From positions 1-64,000 of the forward strand of contig CAJXOS010000015.1 of NCBI GenBank assembly GCA_913057725.1: a DNA stretch of 64,000 bases. Direction: 5' to 3'. This document shows, one piece after another, positions 52,598 through 61,969 of this stretch. How positions within the stretch are numbered: the first letter of the stretch is position 1; every line of letters starts with the position of its first letter. The notes below the pieces were generated by a model, which worked only from the letters and a program-made list of their open reading frames with translations, was not told the origin of the DNA and ran no database searches. Origin of the DNA: an uncultured Lewinella sp. (GTDB lineage Bacteria > Bacteroidota > Bacteroidia > Chitinophagales > Saprospiraceae). The translations under genes were made by a program, and so were the position numbers.

Positions 52598-55008
52598 TCC
52601 CCCAAAAAGCGCTGGTACAGCCAGCTACTTCCCACTACTCCAACCACTGCAATTGTGATCGAACTAAGCGGCATAAGGATCGCAGCGATCAGTGGCGACA
52701 ATAGCCCCTGAACGGCAAAACTCAACCCAACTACGTTGTATATAAAGGCCAGTAGGAAAGCGAAGTAGACAATCCAGATTGTGCCGCTTCCGTAGTGAAG
52801 AATCTTCTCCAGTTGCCCAAAGCGTTGACTGCCCAAAATGACATCGCAAGCGGGAGTGAAGTTATTGACGTCTTCTGTCACCACCATTCCTACTTCACTC
52901 TGCTGTAGTGCTCCGGCATCATTTAATCCATCACCGATCATTAAGACGCGCTGCCCTTGATCTTGGAGGCTTTTAATAAAGGCCAGCTTATCGTGTGGGC
53001 TTTGTTCAAAATGTAGATGGTCGGCAGGGAAATAGGCGGCCAGCTCCTCACGTGCAGCATCGTTATCACCCGAAAGGAGGTACAGGTCGTATTTCTGCCT
53101 CCAGTTCTTCAGCATCGCCCCTACTCCATCACGGTATGAATGGCGGATCACAAATGGTCCGATCAACTTTCCGTTAATCTCTGCCCACGTTCCTGGTGCC
53201 AGTTCGGCAGTGCCCAGGAATCCTGGCGAACCAATACGAACGGTATTATCTTGAATAACTCCGGATATTCCTTTTCCAGTTACCTCTTGAAAGCCTTCGA
53301 TGGAACTCGTCGGTTCTGCTGGCCATTCTTGGGCCAATCGCTGACTCACTGGATGCCCAGATTGACTGGCTAAAGACTTAATCAGCTGTTTCTCTTCAGC
53401 GGATAAGTTTGATGGGTAACTCAACGCTTGTTCGGATGTCCTAACGGTAAGTGTTCCGGTTTTATCAAATACGATCGCGTCTACTTCATGTAATGCTTCT
53501 AGTACCGCGGTATTCTTAAAAAAGATGGACTCTTTGCCCATCAAACGAATCGCGTTACCCAGCGTAAAGGGGACAGATAGAGCAAGGGCACAAGGACACG
53601 CAATGATTAAAACGGCCGTAAACGCATGCAAAGCCGTTCGTTCATCAATAGACCACCAATAGGCTAGCGTGCTGAAGGCGATGAGCAATACGGTCGGTGT
53701 AAAGTATTTCCCAATTCTAGTGAGCAACAGACTACTACCCGCCGTATAATCCTTGCTGAAGGCTTCGTCATTCCAGAGTTGCGTTAGGTAGCTCTGCGAG
53801 ACAGTCTTGGTCAGACAAACATCAATCTGTCCGCCCGTTTGTCGACCGCCAGCAAATACCTTTTCTCCAAGTTCTTTCCGGATGGGATCCGCTTCGCCAG
53901 TAACAAAACTATAATCTAGGCGAGCATCACCGTTCACCAATAGTCCATCCGCTGGGAGTAGACCATTGTTTTGTACCCGCACTACATCCCCAACCTTGAG
54001 TTCATTCAAGGTTACACTCTTCCAGCTGTGGTCTCGTTCTTCGCGCAAGACCGCAATCGGGAAATAGCTCTGGTAATTCCGTTCGAAGGAAAGATGATTA
54101 TAGGTCCGTTGTTGGAACCATCGACCAATGAGCAAGAAGAACACCAGGCCAGCTAAACTGTCCAGGTATCCTGCGCCACTGTGCGTAACTATTTCAAAAA
54201 CCGACCGCAGAAACAAGACCGCGACTCCTAGACTAATAGGTACATCAATATTCAATTGATACTGACGTAAAGAGTGCCAAGCGGATTGCCAGTAGGAACG
54301 AGCACTGAAGACCACAACCGGAATCGACAGTAGTATATTAAGGTAACCAAACCACCGTTGGAAAGTCATTTCCTGTAAGCCCAGATACTCAGGGAAGCTA
54401 AGCAGCATGATATTGCCAAAAGCAAAGCCTGCCACCCCCAATTGGTAAGAGAAGGTACGATCGACTGGGACAGCTTTATCTTCATTGAGTTTATCTAACT
54501 GTAGTCGAGGGGCATAGCCGATTCTAGCTAACATTTCGACCAGTTCTCGCAAGGTGATTTTCCGGGGGTCAATCTGCACATAAGCTTCACGAGCGATGAA
54601 ATTCACCTGGCTGCGAAGTACGCCTTCATCCAAACGGTACAGATGTTCGAGTAACCACACACAAGAGGTGCAATGGATCTGTGGTAGATGAAGGGTGATC
54701 TTAATTAGTTCTTCATCCCGATAATCACACAGCTTATCAATTGCCTCTTCTTCCTCCAACCAGGCGTAATCCTCCATTTCGCGGCCACGCAACTGTAGGC
54801 CAGGAGTTTGCTCCAATTGATAGAAAGTACCTAGTTGATTTTCGGATAGGATCTCATAGACTGTTTTACAGCCTACACAGCAGAATTGCTTTTCCTGAAA
54901 GGCAATGAGTTCGGTATCACAAATTTCCCCACAGTGGTCACATTGTGGCTTGGTTTCATCCCCACTTGGCCGAGCCTTATGTGTTTTGTTGTCAACAGTA
55001 ATCGACAT
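52594..55008 (-). CDS. ccoI: Copper-type P1B ATPase (CcoI-like)
   Basis: An 804-residue heavy-metal P-type ATPase. The N-terminal domain contains CDHCGEICDTE and FCCVGCKTVYEILSE, then the metal site IHCTSCVWLLEHLYR. The transport helices carry the CPC motif C471-P-C473 in IIACPCALALS. The phosphorylated aspartate is D515 in DKTGTLT, and the hinge is GDGLNDAGAL. The family exports copper to the periplasm for the cbb3 oxidase. It is divergent from hemN, sharing a 162-base regulatory gap, and precedes ccoS. Confidence 0.93.
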   Translation of the reverse strand: MSITVDNKTHKARPSGDETKPQCDHCGEICDTELIAFQEKQFCCVGCKTVYEILSENQLGTFYQLEQTPGLQLRGREMEDYAWLEEEEAIDKLCDYRDEELIKITLHLPQIHCTSCVWLLEHLYRLDEGVLRSQVNFIAREAYVQIDPRKITLRELVEMLARIGYAPRLQLDKLNEDKAVPVDRTFSYQLGVAGFAFGNIMLLSFPEYLGLQEMTFQRWFGYLNILLSIPVVVFSARSYWQSAWHSLRQYQLNIDVPISLGVAVLFLRSVFEIVTHSGAGYLDSLAGLVFFLLIGRWFQQRTYNHLSFERNYQSYFPIAVLREERDHSWKSVTLNELKVGDVVRVQNNGLLPADGLLVNGDARLDYSFVTGEADPIRKELGEKVFAGGRQTGGQIDVCLTKTVSQSYLTQLWNDEAFSKDYTAGSSLLLTRIGKYFTPTVLLIAFSTLAYWWSIDERTALHAFTAVLIIACPCALALSVPFTLGNAIRLMGKESIFFKNTAVLEALHEVDAIVFDKTGTLTVRTSEQALSYPSNLSAEEKQLIKSLASQSGHPVSQRLAQEWPAEPTSSIEGFQEVTGKGISGVIQDNTVRIGSPGFLGTAELAPGTWAEINGKLIGPFVIRHSYRDGVGAMLKNWRQKYDLYLLSGDNDAAREELAAYFPADHLHFEQSPHDKLAFIKSLQDQGQRVLMIGDGLNDAGALQQSEVGMVVTEDVNNFTPACDVILGSQRFGQLEKILHYGSGTIWIVYFAFLLAFIYNVVGLSFAVQGLLSPLIAAILMPLSSITIAVVGVVGSSWLYQRFLGE

Positions 55009-55036
55009 GATAATGGCAGGTAGTTGTTAGTTAGGT

Positions 55037-55102
55037 CAAAGCTACCGGTAGTGCCACCCCTGGTTTGTGCTATAAATCACGGAGTGTAGTGACTTTTGTC
55101 AC
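55037..55102 (-). promoter_or_regulatory. ccoI promoter with tandem CRP/FNR-type sites
   Basis: A perfect -7 TAGCTTTG (minus strand, 55044 to 55037). Proximal site GTGCTATAAATCAC (55067-55080) has one mismatch to GTGA-N6-TCAC. The distal site GTGACTTTTGTCAC (55089-55102) is perfect. Site starts are 22 bp apart and the proximal one is 23 bases from the -7, as at the ccoS promoter. Confidence 0.7.
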
Positions 55103-55133
55103 CCTACTAGGCCAACGCCCACAAGTAGCTTTG
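55089..55133 (+). promoter_or_regulatory. hemN promoter sharing the CRP/FNR-type site
   Basis: The palindrome GTGACTTTTGTCAC (55089-55102) is followed 23 bases later by a perfect -7 TAGCTTTG (55126-55133). The predicted site centre is about 43-45 bases upstream of the transcription start, the class II activator position. The ATG is at 55171. No -33 element is evident, as expected for an activator-dependent promoter. Confidence 0.65.
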
Positions 55134-55170
55134 CCGATACCAAAATCAATGGAACTGACAATCTCCCGTT

Positions 55171-56523
55171 ATGACAAAATCTTTGCTTGCCAAGTACAAC
55201 ATTGCAGCCCCCAGATACACGAGTTATCCCACTGTTCCCAACTGGCAAATTCCAGGTCCAGGTCAAGAAGAATGGCTACTAGAGGTAAAGAAAACGTACC
55301 AGGAACAAGGCATCATTAATCTGTACATACACTTGCCGTACTGCGAGCAATTGTGCACTTACTGTGGATGCAACAAGCGCATTACTAAAAACCACGCCGT
55401 GGAGCGTCCATATATAGAGAGTGTACTTAAGGAGTGGGCGATGTACGTTGCTGCTCTAGGAGAAAAATCAGTCATCAGAGAGCTTCACCTGGGGGGAGGT
55501 ACTCCAACCTTCTTTTCTCCAGAAAACCTCTCCTTTCTAGTAGAGGGAATCTTACATCAAGCCAAACTAGCCCCCGATCATAGCTTCAGCTTTGAAGCCC
55601 ATCCAAATAGTACTACCTACGAGCATCTGCGAACACTGCGCAGTTCGGGTTTCAACCGCATAAGTATTGGGGTACAAGATTTTGGTCAGGATATCATGCT
55701 TCTGATCAACCGCAAGCAAACCACAGCGGAAATCTATCGGGTGGTTGAGCAAAGCCGAGAGCTGGGTTACGAATCCATTAATTTTGACCTCATCTTCGGT
55801 TTACCGCGGCAGAAGATTGATCACATCCTGACCAACATTGAACACCTGCAGAAACTACGCCCTGAGCGTATTGCTTTCTACAGCTATGCGCATGTGCCAT
55901 GGAAGAGTCCAAGTCAACGCGCCTACGACGAAACGGATCTACCTAGAGGTGATCAAAAACGGGAGCTTTACGAAACAGGCAAGCGTTTTCTAGAAGAGAT
56001 GGGATACGAAGAAATTGGCTTCGACCACTTCGCATTACCACAGGATGAGTTGTTGATAGCCTCGAAGGCGAAACGACTTCACCGGAACTTCATGGGCTAT
56101 ACGCCCCATGACACTCGACTGAACCTGGCACTCGGTGTTTCTGCGATTGGTGATAGCTGGGGAGCTTACGTTCAAAATGAGAAAAAAATCGAACCTTACC
56201 GGGAGCGTGTGGAGAACGGAGAACTACCCTTAATCAAAGGTTATCTGCTGACGAAAGATGAACAAATCATTCGTCGACACATCCTCAATATCATGTGTAA
56301 GGAGAGCACATGCTGGCTCAATCCGGAAGTTCAATGCGCAGATCTATTTGCTGGTTTAGAGCGCCTTAAAGAGATGGAAGCCGATGGCCTGCTGCAGATA
56401 GACGGCCATTGCCTAAAGGTATTACCCGCTGGTCGGCCATTTCTAAGGAATATCTGCTTAGCCTTTGACCAACACTACTGGAAACACGAAGTGGGTGCTG
56501 GTAGATTCAGCGAGGTAGTTTAA
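55171..56523 (+). CDS. hemN: Oxygen-independent coproporphyrinogen III oxidase
   Basis: A 450-residue radical SAM enzyme that converts coproporphyrinogen III to protoporphyrinogen IX without oxygen, for haem synthesis. The iron-sulphur motif is C58-x3-C62-x2-C65 in PYCEQLCTYCGC, followed by HLGGGTPTFF and the SAM region RISIGVQDFGQ. The C-terminal HemN domain (about 360-450) is present. It is divergent from ccoI and under a shared CRP/FNR-type site, which fits haem demand during low-oxygen growth. Confidence 0.95.
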   Translation: MTKSLLAKYNIAAPRYTSYPTVPNWQIPGPGQEEWLLEVKKTYQEQGIINLYIHLPYCEQLCTYCGCNKRITKNHAVERPYIESVLKEWAMYVAALGEKSVIRELHLGGGTPTFFSPENLSFLVEGILHQAKLAPDHSFSFEAHPNSTTYEHLRTLRSSGFNRISIGVQDFGQDIMLLINRKQTTAEIYRVVEQSRELGYESINFDLIFGLPRQKIDHILTNIEHLQKLRPERIAFYSYAHVPWKSPSQRAYDETDLPRGDQKRELYETGKRFLEEMGYEEIGFDHFALPQDELLIASKAKRLHRNFMGYTPHDTRLNLALGVSAIGDSWGAYVQNEKKIEPYRERVENGELPLIKGYLLTKDEQIIRRHILNIMCKESTCWLNPEVQCADLFAGLERLKEMEADGLLQIDGHCLKVLPAGRPFLRNICLAFDQHYWKHEVGAGRFSEVV

Positions 56524-56540
56524 GCAACGCCAGCCAATTG

Positions 56541-57719
56541 CTAGTCATTTGAAAGCAGCACTTCCATTAGTATTCTGGCATAAAGGCGAGCTCGTTCTCG
56601 AATCTCGCTCCTTGGCTTTTCGTCTCCTTCTTCATAGGTTACCGCTTCTACGCCAAGTTGATTGATGAACCAATTGTAGCAGTATGGGAAGTCTTGTGAA
56701 CGAGGTCGAATATCCAATTCTTCCTGGAGCTGGCTTTCGATACTAGCTATCCACTGATTGGTTCGTTGCGGTGAAACCCGATGCGGAATTGTATCGAGCG
56801 TCAAGAGATAAGGGCCACTGTAGGAAGTGTGGAAATCTATGCCAAATCTAGCTCCCTGATTATAAGAACCGTGCGGACGCGACAACATCCAGTCTCTGAT
56901 CAGTTGTGTTTCAGGCTGGGTGAAGTCAATCCAGTCTCGGTTAAGATCTACTCCATTGGCATTGTGTCGCCAGTGTCCCATGCTTACGCCATCAGGGTTG
57001 GCGAGTGAGACCATGTACACGGCAAAACGTTCACGGAATTGGGTAGCCAGCTCTGACTCTCCAAGTACTTCTTCCACAAAATTCATCAATGAAATTGTTC
57101 CTCCTGGCACTTCCGGAGGGTGCTGCCGCCCTACTATAAACAAAGCCTGCTCAGGTCGCCCTTCAGCGACCGTCAAAGCCAATAATGGATGTCCTAGCAC
57201 ACTATTGCCAATTTCTGCCTTTTCTACAGTCGGTCGCTCAGCAAGTTGGTCAATCCAGTTTTCGATATAGGGTGTATTCAGGTTTTCCTGGGCGGCAATC
57301 CATAGCTTCTCTGGACCAAGCTCTAGGTTTATGGTTAGTATGCCAGTTGTAGTATCGGTAGATAATAAGGACGAATCAATAGTTTGCCAAACCTCCCCGT
57401 CTTTGCTTCTTTTAGGAAGGTACCGGTTTTTGAAGCTATCGGTATAAGCGATTTCCAGCTCAATGTTTAGGTTGTCATCAGACCAAAGACGAAAGGCATA
57501 CCAGGGACTATTATTAACCGGTAAAGCCTCTGGTGAAATCGTCACTCTGTAAATAGCATCATCGATCTGTTCGAGTTTGTTCAGCCGCGCCCCGTCAAAG
57601 TCCGCATCCGCATGGATAGATCCTACTTTAAAATAGCCCTCCTTTGGTGAGGTACTTGCATCATCCACTCCCGTACAAGCGGTTAGTAATAATGCGGCGA
57701 GCCAGAATATATTTCTCAC
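56541..57719 (-). CDS. M14-family zinc carboxypeptidase, lipoprotein
   Basis: A 392-residue protein. I prefer the GTG at 57719, since it follows an AAGGAGA sequence and gives a lipoprotein signal (VRNIFWLAALLLTACTG, lipobox LLTAC); an ATG at 57785 would put an odd 22 residues before it. The peptidase domain (about 165-390) has the zinc ligands in GRQHPPE, the arginine-bearing NGVDLNRDW, the third ligand in IDFHTSY and the catalytic glutamate region VTYEEGDE. An N-terminal beta domain precedes it. It may trim peptides or cell-wall components. It is convergent with hemN. Confidence 0.88.
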   Translation of the reverse strand: MRNIFWLAALLLTACTGVDDASTSPKEGYFKVGSIHADADFDGARLNKLEQIDDAIYRVTISPEALPVNNSPWYAFRLWSDDNLNIELEIAYTDSFKNRYLPKRSKDGEVWQTIDSSLLSTDTTTGILTINLELGPEKLWIAAQENLNTPYIENWIDQLAERPTVEKAEIGNSVLGHPLLALTVAEGRPEQALFIVGRQHPPEVPGGTISLMNFVEEVLGESELATQFRERFAVYMVSLANPDGVSMGHWRHNANGVDLNRDWIDFTQPETQLIRDWMLSRPHGSYNQGARFGIDFHTSYSGPYLLTLDTIPHRVSPQRTNQWIASIESQLQEELDIRPRSQDFPYCYNWFINQLGVEAVTYEEGDEKPRSEIRERARLYARILMEVLLSND

Positions 57720-57840
57720 TTCTCCTTGATTTAGTGCCAAGCAATGCGCTGACAACAGTCTCTTACTATTGTCAGAGGGATTCACAGAGAAGAGAAACGT
57801 ATCAAGGAAATTATACTCAATGACAGGCTAGCCTAAGGAA

Positions 57841-57862
57841 ATTGATCTCCTCTTAGATCAAT
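57841..57862. repeat. AT-rich inverted repeat
   Basis: ATTGATCT and AGATCAAT are perfect 8-bp arms around the loop CCTCTT, between the di-haem peroxidase stop and the M14 gene start. It could be a weak terminator or an operator; no T-run supports the former. Confidence 0.3.
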
Positions 57863-57930
57863 ATCAAAAGCGTAGGCTAAGGCAAGGACTTAACGCCCTA
57901 CCCTACCTACGCCATGTTGATGCACGGTAT

Positions 57931-59145
57931 TTAGTCAATATTACCCCCGGGGTTTAGTCCACTGGGTACGGAATTCGGAATGCGTCGATCAAAATTTGGA
58001 TCGTTTAATGCTTGGATGAAGGCGACGATATCCTGGATATCATTGTTATCGAAGTTTCCGAGGTTGCGTATTTCCTGATCAAGTTGATTAGGATTTACAT
58101 TCGGATTAAGCCGCAGGCCACCGCCATTGCCAGGGCCGCCGGGCCCACCTCCATTGCCACGTACATTACGGTAGAAAATCATTACCTGCTGTAGGTCTGC
58201 TGCTTCGCCATTGTGGAAGAATGGACCAGTTTCAGCCAGGTTTCGCAAGGTTGGCGTACGGAAAGCGTAAGTGCCCCCGGCCCCTGCATCAGTTCCCGGC
58301 AGCAATGGACTATCCGGGACACCAAGAACGTGCAATTCAAAGTCAGAGAACATCGGGCCACCATGGCAGTCATCACAACCGATCTGCCGGAAGCGGTCCA
58401 TTCCTCTTATTTGCTGAGCAGTCATAGCATTCTGGTTACCAGCTTGGTACTGATCAAAGGGACTATTCGTAGCCGTGATCGTACGCTCAAAGGCAGATAT
58501 GGCTACGGCGATGTTTTCTGAATTGATCGTATTCTGCTGCCCGAAAGCAGTAGTGAACAAGTTCTGATACTGGTTATTGGCACGAAGTCGAGCAACAATA
58601 CTATCTAGCGTCACCGACTCATCAAAAGCATGGCCTCGCATCTCCTCAAACGAGTGTAAAGGCAATAGGGCCTGTTCTTCCAGACCATTCGCCCGATTAT
58701 CCCAGAACATGGGTGCAAAACCCGCATCCAGGCTTCCGTCTTCACGCATGCCGTTAAAAGCGGTATTCAGCACTGTCGGAGAATTACGCCCAACAAGGCC
58801 AATGTCATCATTAACAGCATCCCTCCGATCAGGGCCTAGGCCCACACCACCAACACCAATTGGAAGACGGCGGCCATCTGCATAGCCAAAATCAGGGTGG
58901 TGACAAGTAGCACAAGACACGTCCAACTCGCCGGAGAGAATGGGGTCCCAAAAAAGGAGGCGACCTAGCTCTTCTAGCTGGGCCTGATTAACGCCAGGGT
59001 TGTTATCTCCAGGATTATCATTTGGGTTTCCGTCATTTGGACGGTTAATGTCAACGATACCGTCATCAAGAACAAAGTCTTCATCTGGTTGACATGCTGT
59101 AAGGAGAGCTACACAAAACAGGGCAACGACTTGCATCCACTTCAT
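57931..59145 (-). CDS. Di-haem cytochrome c peroxidase family lipoprotein
   Basis: A 404-residue protein with a lipoprotein signal (VVALFCVALLTAC). Two haem c motifs, CATCHH (about 75-82) and CDDCHG (about 255-260), place it in the CcpA/MauG family, together with the conserved FGYADGRR and the late TYAFRTPTLRNLAETGPFFH. An aspartate/asparagine/glycine-rich linker follows the signal, and a glycine-rich insert (RNVRGNGGGPGGPGNGGG) sits near the C-terminus. It likely reduces hydrogen peroxide with electrons from a cytochrome in the periplasm. It is not in the cbb3 operon, but both act in envelope redox chemistry. Confidence 0.9.
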   Translation of the reverse strand: MKWMQVVALFCVALLTACQPDEDFVLDDGIVDINRPNDGNPNDNPGDNNPGVNQAQLEELGRLLFWDPILSGELDVSCATCHHPDFGYADGRRLPIGVGGVGLGPDRRDAVNDDIGLVGRNSPTVLNTAFNGMREDGSLDAGFAPMFWDNRANGLEEQALLPLHSFEEMRGHAFDESVTLDSIVARLRANNQYQNLFTTAFGQQNTINSENIAVAISAFERTITATNSPFDQYQAGNQNAMTAQQIRGMDRFRQIGCDDCHGGPMFSDFELHVLGVPDSPLLPGTDAGAGGTYAFRTPTLRNLAETGPFFHNGEAADLQQVMIFYRNVRGNGGGPGGPGNGGGLRLNPNVNPNQLDQEIRNLGNFDNNDIQDIVAFIQALNDPNFDRRIPNSVPSGLNPGGNID

Positions 59146-59284
59146 AATGATCCAACTTTCAAGTTTAAGAAATAGTGGAAAAGTCCAGGTCTATACGCAA
59201 TGTTTTGGTGATCAAAGGGCCGTTTGAGCGGCGGTTATACTATCAATACCGCTATCCCTACTAAAGACCTACCTCATAAGGCAA

Positions 59285-59325
59285 AAGAAATCGGGAGAAG
59301 CAAAATTTGCTTCTCCCGATTTCTT
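59285..59325 (-). terminator. Long perfect intrinsic terminator
   Basis: Twenty-bp perfect arms (59285-59304 and 59306-59325) around a single central base, with the GC-rich core TCGGGAGAAG. On the minus strand it ends in a T-rich run (TTTCTTTTGCC). It starts 22 bases past the stop at 59348 and can act in both directions. Confidence 0.9.
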
Positions 59326-59347
59326 ATCGTCAACAACCTAATTGGTC

Positions 59348-61744
59348 TTAGTCAACCTTAACCAATTGGCCATTTTGATCTTGGACAATGAAGGCTCCTT
59401 CCCAGCCAAGACCGCGTGCACGTCGGCGGATATCTCTGGCTTCAGAAAGCGAGCGGATATTGGTCACCAGCATAGCGGTTAGATTACCCTTAGGACGAGA
59501 AGTAACTGGTCCTAAAGTCTCAGCCGTATTGCGATCAAAATATTCCGGCTTAGAATAAGCAGCCAACTGTACCATATATCCTCCTGGCGTTGAAGGTGGG
59601 TTATTGATACCTCCACCGGTATTAGGCACACCTCCTGTATTAGGTACACCACCGCCGGCTACAGTACTTCCGGCCTCTTGTACGATCCAGGCATCACCGT
59701 AACCGCGCCCCTTCACGTTGCGTAGTGACTGTTCTGCTTCTGCGCGAGTATTGTACACCCCCAAGCGTACTTTGTAGGTACCATTCTGCTCTACAGCATA
59801 GACATTACCAAGGTTATTCAAATCGCTGAAACGATTAAGATCCAGTTTGCTGATCGCTGCAATTTGAACAGCATAGCCTGCAGGCACAGTAGAAGGACCA
59901 GTTGGACCAGGATTAGGATTTACCGGTGTAACAGGATTAGGGCTCACTGGGCTTCCTGTACCGCTAGTACCTGGTTGCATACCAATTGCTCCTAAAACAG
60001 AGCGATTCATTCCATCCTCAATTGGCAGTGCAAAAACTACGTCCTGGTATCCAGGATTAGTAATCAAGAAATCGTAAGTAGTGTACGGACTCATGGCTAC
60101 GTAGTAGTCACCATTCACATCCGTCACGGCTTCCATTTGGTTACCAGTGTTACGATTCGTCAGCTTGACTACTACTCCTTGAAGTGGAATACGAGTAGCA
60201 TAGTCGACAATCTTACCCGCGTAGGTTTCGCTAATCTTAGTAAGGTTGACTTCAATTTCTTTTTGCTCTCCGTTTCCAGAGGTAGCTAAAGGCACCGTAG
60301 TACTGGCGTAACCATCCTTACGGATAACCAGATTACAGTTCAACCCCTGCATTGCTTGGAAGGAATACAAACCCTCTGGACTAGCTTGATAAGCACCTTC
60401 GCCACATTCAACGAAGTCTACTACTGCATTCGCTAGCGGGCTGCCATCCGAAGCATTCTTAATCACTAAAGTGACATTATCAGCCGAACGTGTAACGCGG
60501 TAGATATCTTCATTTCCGCTACCGCCTGTTCTGTTACTAATAACATATCCAAGGTTACGGGTATCATCAAACATATATCCGTAATCATCCCGTGGTGAGT
60601 TGATCGCTGCTCCCATATGAAAGATCTGTGTCCAACGACCATTGTCTTGCTGAGAACGGAATACATCAAAACCACCTAAACCATGGTGCCAGTCTGAAGC
60701 GAAGTATAGGTTAGCACCGTCAAAGCTTGGTGTAATTTCATTTCCTGGTGAGTTTACTACAGGGCCAAGGTTCTCAGGAGTACTCCAAGAGTTACCAACC
60801 AGAAACGATACATAGATATCATAGCCGCCAAAACCATCTGGACGATCAGAGGCAAAGTAGATACCGCGTCCGTCAGGGGTAAAGGTGGCAAAGCCTGTAG
60901 AGAATTCAGAACCGTTAAACGGGAATGGCCGAACATCAATCCACTCGCCACTAGCACTTACAGTAGCTTGGAATAGTGCCAACTGCATACCGCTTGAAGG
61001 GATCTGACGGGTACCATCAACGAAGTTGTTACGTGTAAAGATCACGCGAGTACCATCCGGAGAATAAGACACAGGACCAGGGTTACCACCACTTACAGTG
61101 TAACCATTACGCAGAAGGTAAGGAATCGCAAGGAAGCGGTCTTGCCCAATTGTAGCTACTAATAAGCTGTTTCCCGCACTACCAGAAAAGCTCCCTGGAG
61201 CCGATAGGTCAGTACGAGCGGAGCTGAAGACCACTTGGTCATTACCAGCCATGCTGATACCGAAATCAGAAGAAGGCGTATTCAGCAGTTCTGGGGTAAC
61301 ATTGAATCCTGAGGTAGCTGTAATCTGCGATTTAGCAAAATCACAACTCTGGGTATATTGATTACCTACCATGGCATTTACATCCCGAGCGTAGGTAGCG
61401 TACCATTGCTTAGCTTCATCATAGCGTCCGAGTGAGCGAAGCACGTGGCCAAATTCCAAAAAGTGCTGACGATTAACATCCCGCTGACGAACAGCCTGAG
61501 CATAATAACGAGCAGCATCTTCCATCATATTAAGGTGCCGATAGCAGTCGGCGATCTTACCCAAGGCTTCTGCATCAGTTGGCCGGCGCTCTAAAGCGGC
61601 CAAATAAGACTGAATTGCCAAGTTGTAAGCATTAATATCGTACTGCTTATTGGCCGTACGCATAGAGGAGCGAAACTGCGCGGAAGCCGGTATGCTAAAG
61701 CCGAGTAATAGGGTAAATACCAGCGCAATTGGAAAGAATCTCAT
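59348..61744 (-). CDS. TPR-PD40-CRD envelope protein ending in two SPOR-like domains
   Basis: A 798-residue protein with a signal peptide (MRFFPIALVFTLLLGFSIPA). Order: TPR repeats (about 30-130), a PD40/WD40-like propeller (about 150-430, with GPVSYSPDGTRVIFTR and IYFASDRPDGFGGYDIYV), and two carboxypeptidase-regulatory-like domains (about 430-600, such as VYDATRIPLQG-type YATRIPLQGVVVKLTN). A Pro/Gly-rich linker and two SPOR-like domains follow (about 640-710 and 735-798, with GYAVQIAAISK and GGYMVQLAAYSK). It resembles PorE-like T9SS envelope proteins, except that SPOR-like modules replace the OmpA domain. A related OmpA-type protein is encoded immediately upstream. Confidence 0.82.
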   Translation of the reverse strand: MRFFPIALVFTLLLGFSIPASAQFRSSMRTANKQYDINAYNLAIQSYLAALERRPTDAEALGKIADCYRHLNMMEDAARYYAQAVRQRDVNRQHFLEFGHVLRSLGRYDEAKQWYATYARDVNAMVGNQYTQSCDFAKSQITATSGFNVTPELLNTPSSDFGISMAGNDQVVFSSARTDLSAPGSFSGSAGNSLLVATIGQDRFLAIPYLLRNGYTVSGGNPGPVSYSPDGTRVIFTRNNFVDGTRQIPSSGMQLALFQATVSASGEWIDVRPFPFNGSEFSTGFATFTPDGRGIYFASDRPDGFGGYDIYVSFLVGNSWSTPENLGPVVNSPGNEITPSFDGANLYFASDWHHGLGGFDVFRSQQDNGRWTQIFHMGAAINSPRDDYGYMFDDTRNLGYVISNRTGGSGNEDIYRVTRSADNVTLVIKNASDGSPLANAVVDFVECGEGAYQASPEGLYSFQAMQGLNCNLVIRKDGYASTTVPLATSGNGEQKEIEVNLTKISETYAGKIVDYATRIPLQGVVVKLTNRNTGNQMEAVTDVNGDYYVAMSPYTTYDFLITNPGYQDVVFALPIEDGMNRSVLGAIGMQPGTSGTGSPVSPNPVTPVNPNPGPTGPSTVPAGYAVQIAAISKLDLNRFSDLNNLGNVYAVEQNGTYKVRLGVYNTRAEAEQSLRNVKGRGYGDAWIVQEAGSTVAGGGVPNTGGVPNTGGGINNPPSTPGGYMVQLAAYSKPEYFDRNTAETLGPVTSRPKGNLTAMLVTNIRSLSEARDIRRRARGLGWEGAFIVQDQNGQLVKVD

Positions 61745-61969
61745 AACTCAATACATAGATTAGGTAATAGGCGGTGACCGTTGGCCTGTAGCCCTGTTTT
61801 GGTAAATGTAGTACTGAATTTCCTTATTTACAAACAAGAGGTTGGTTATCCGGAAGCACCAGACAATTCAAGACAAGGCGATCTAGTTCAGTCAAAGACT
61901 TTGATCACAAACCGGATTCGGCTGTAGAAGTCTACTGTTCACGCTACCTACTATAAGCTACTCGACCGA

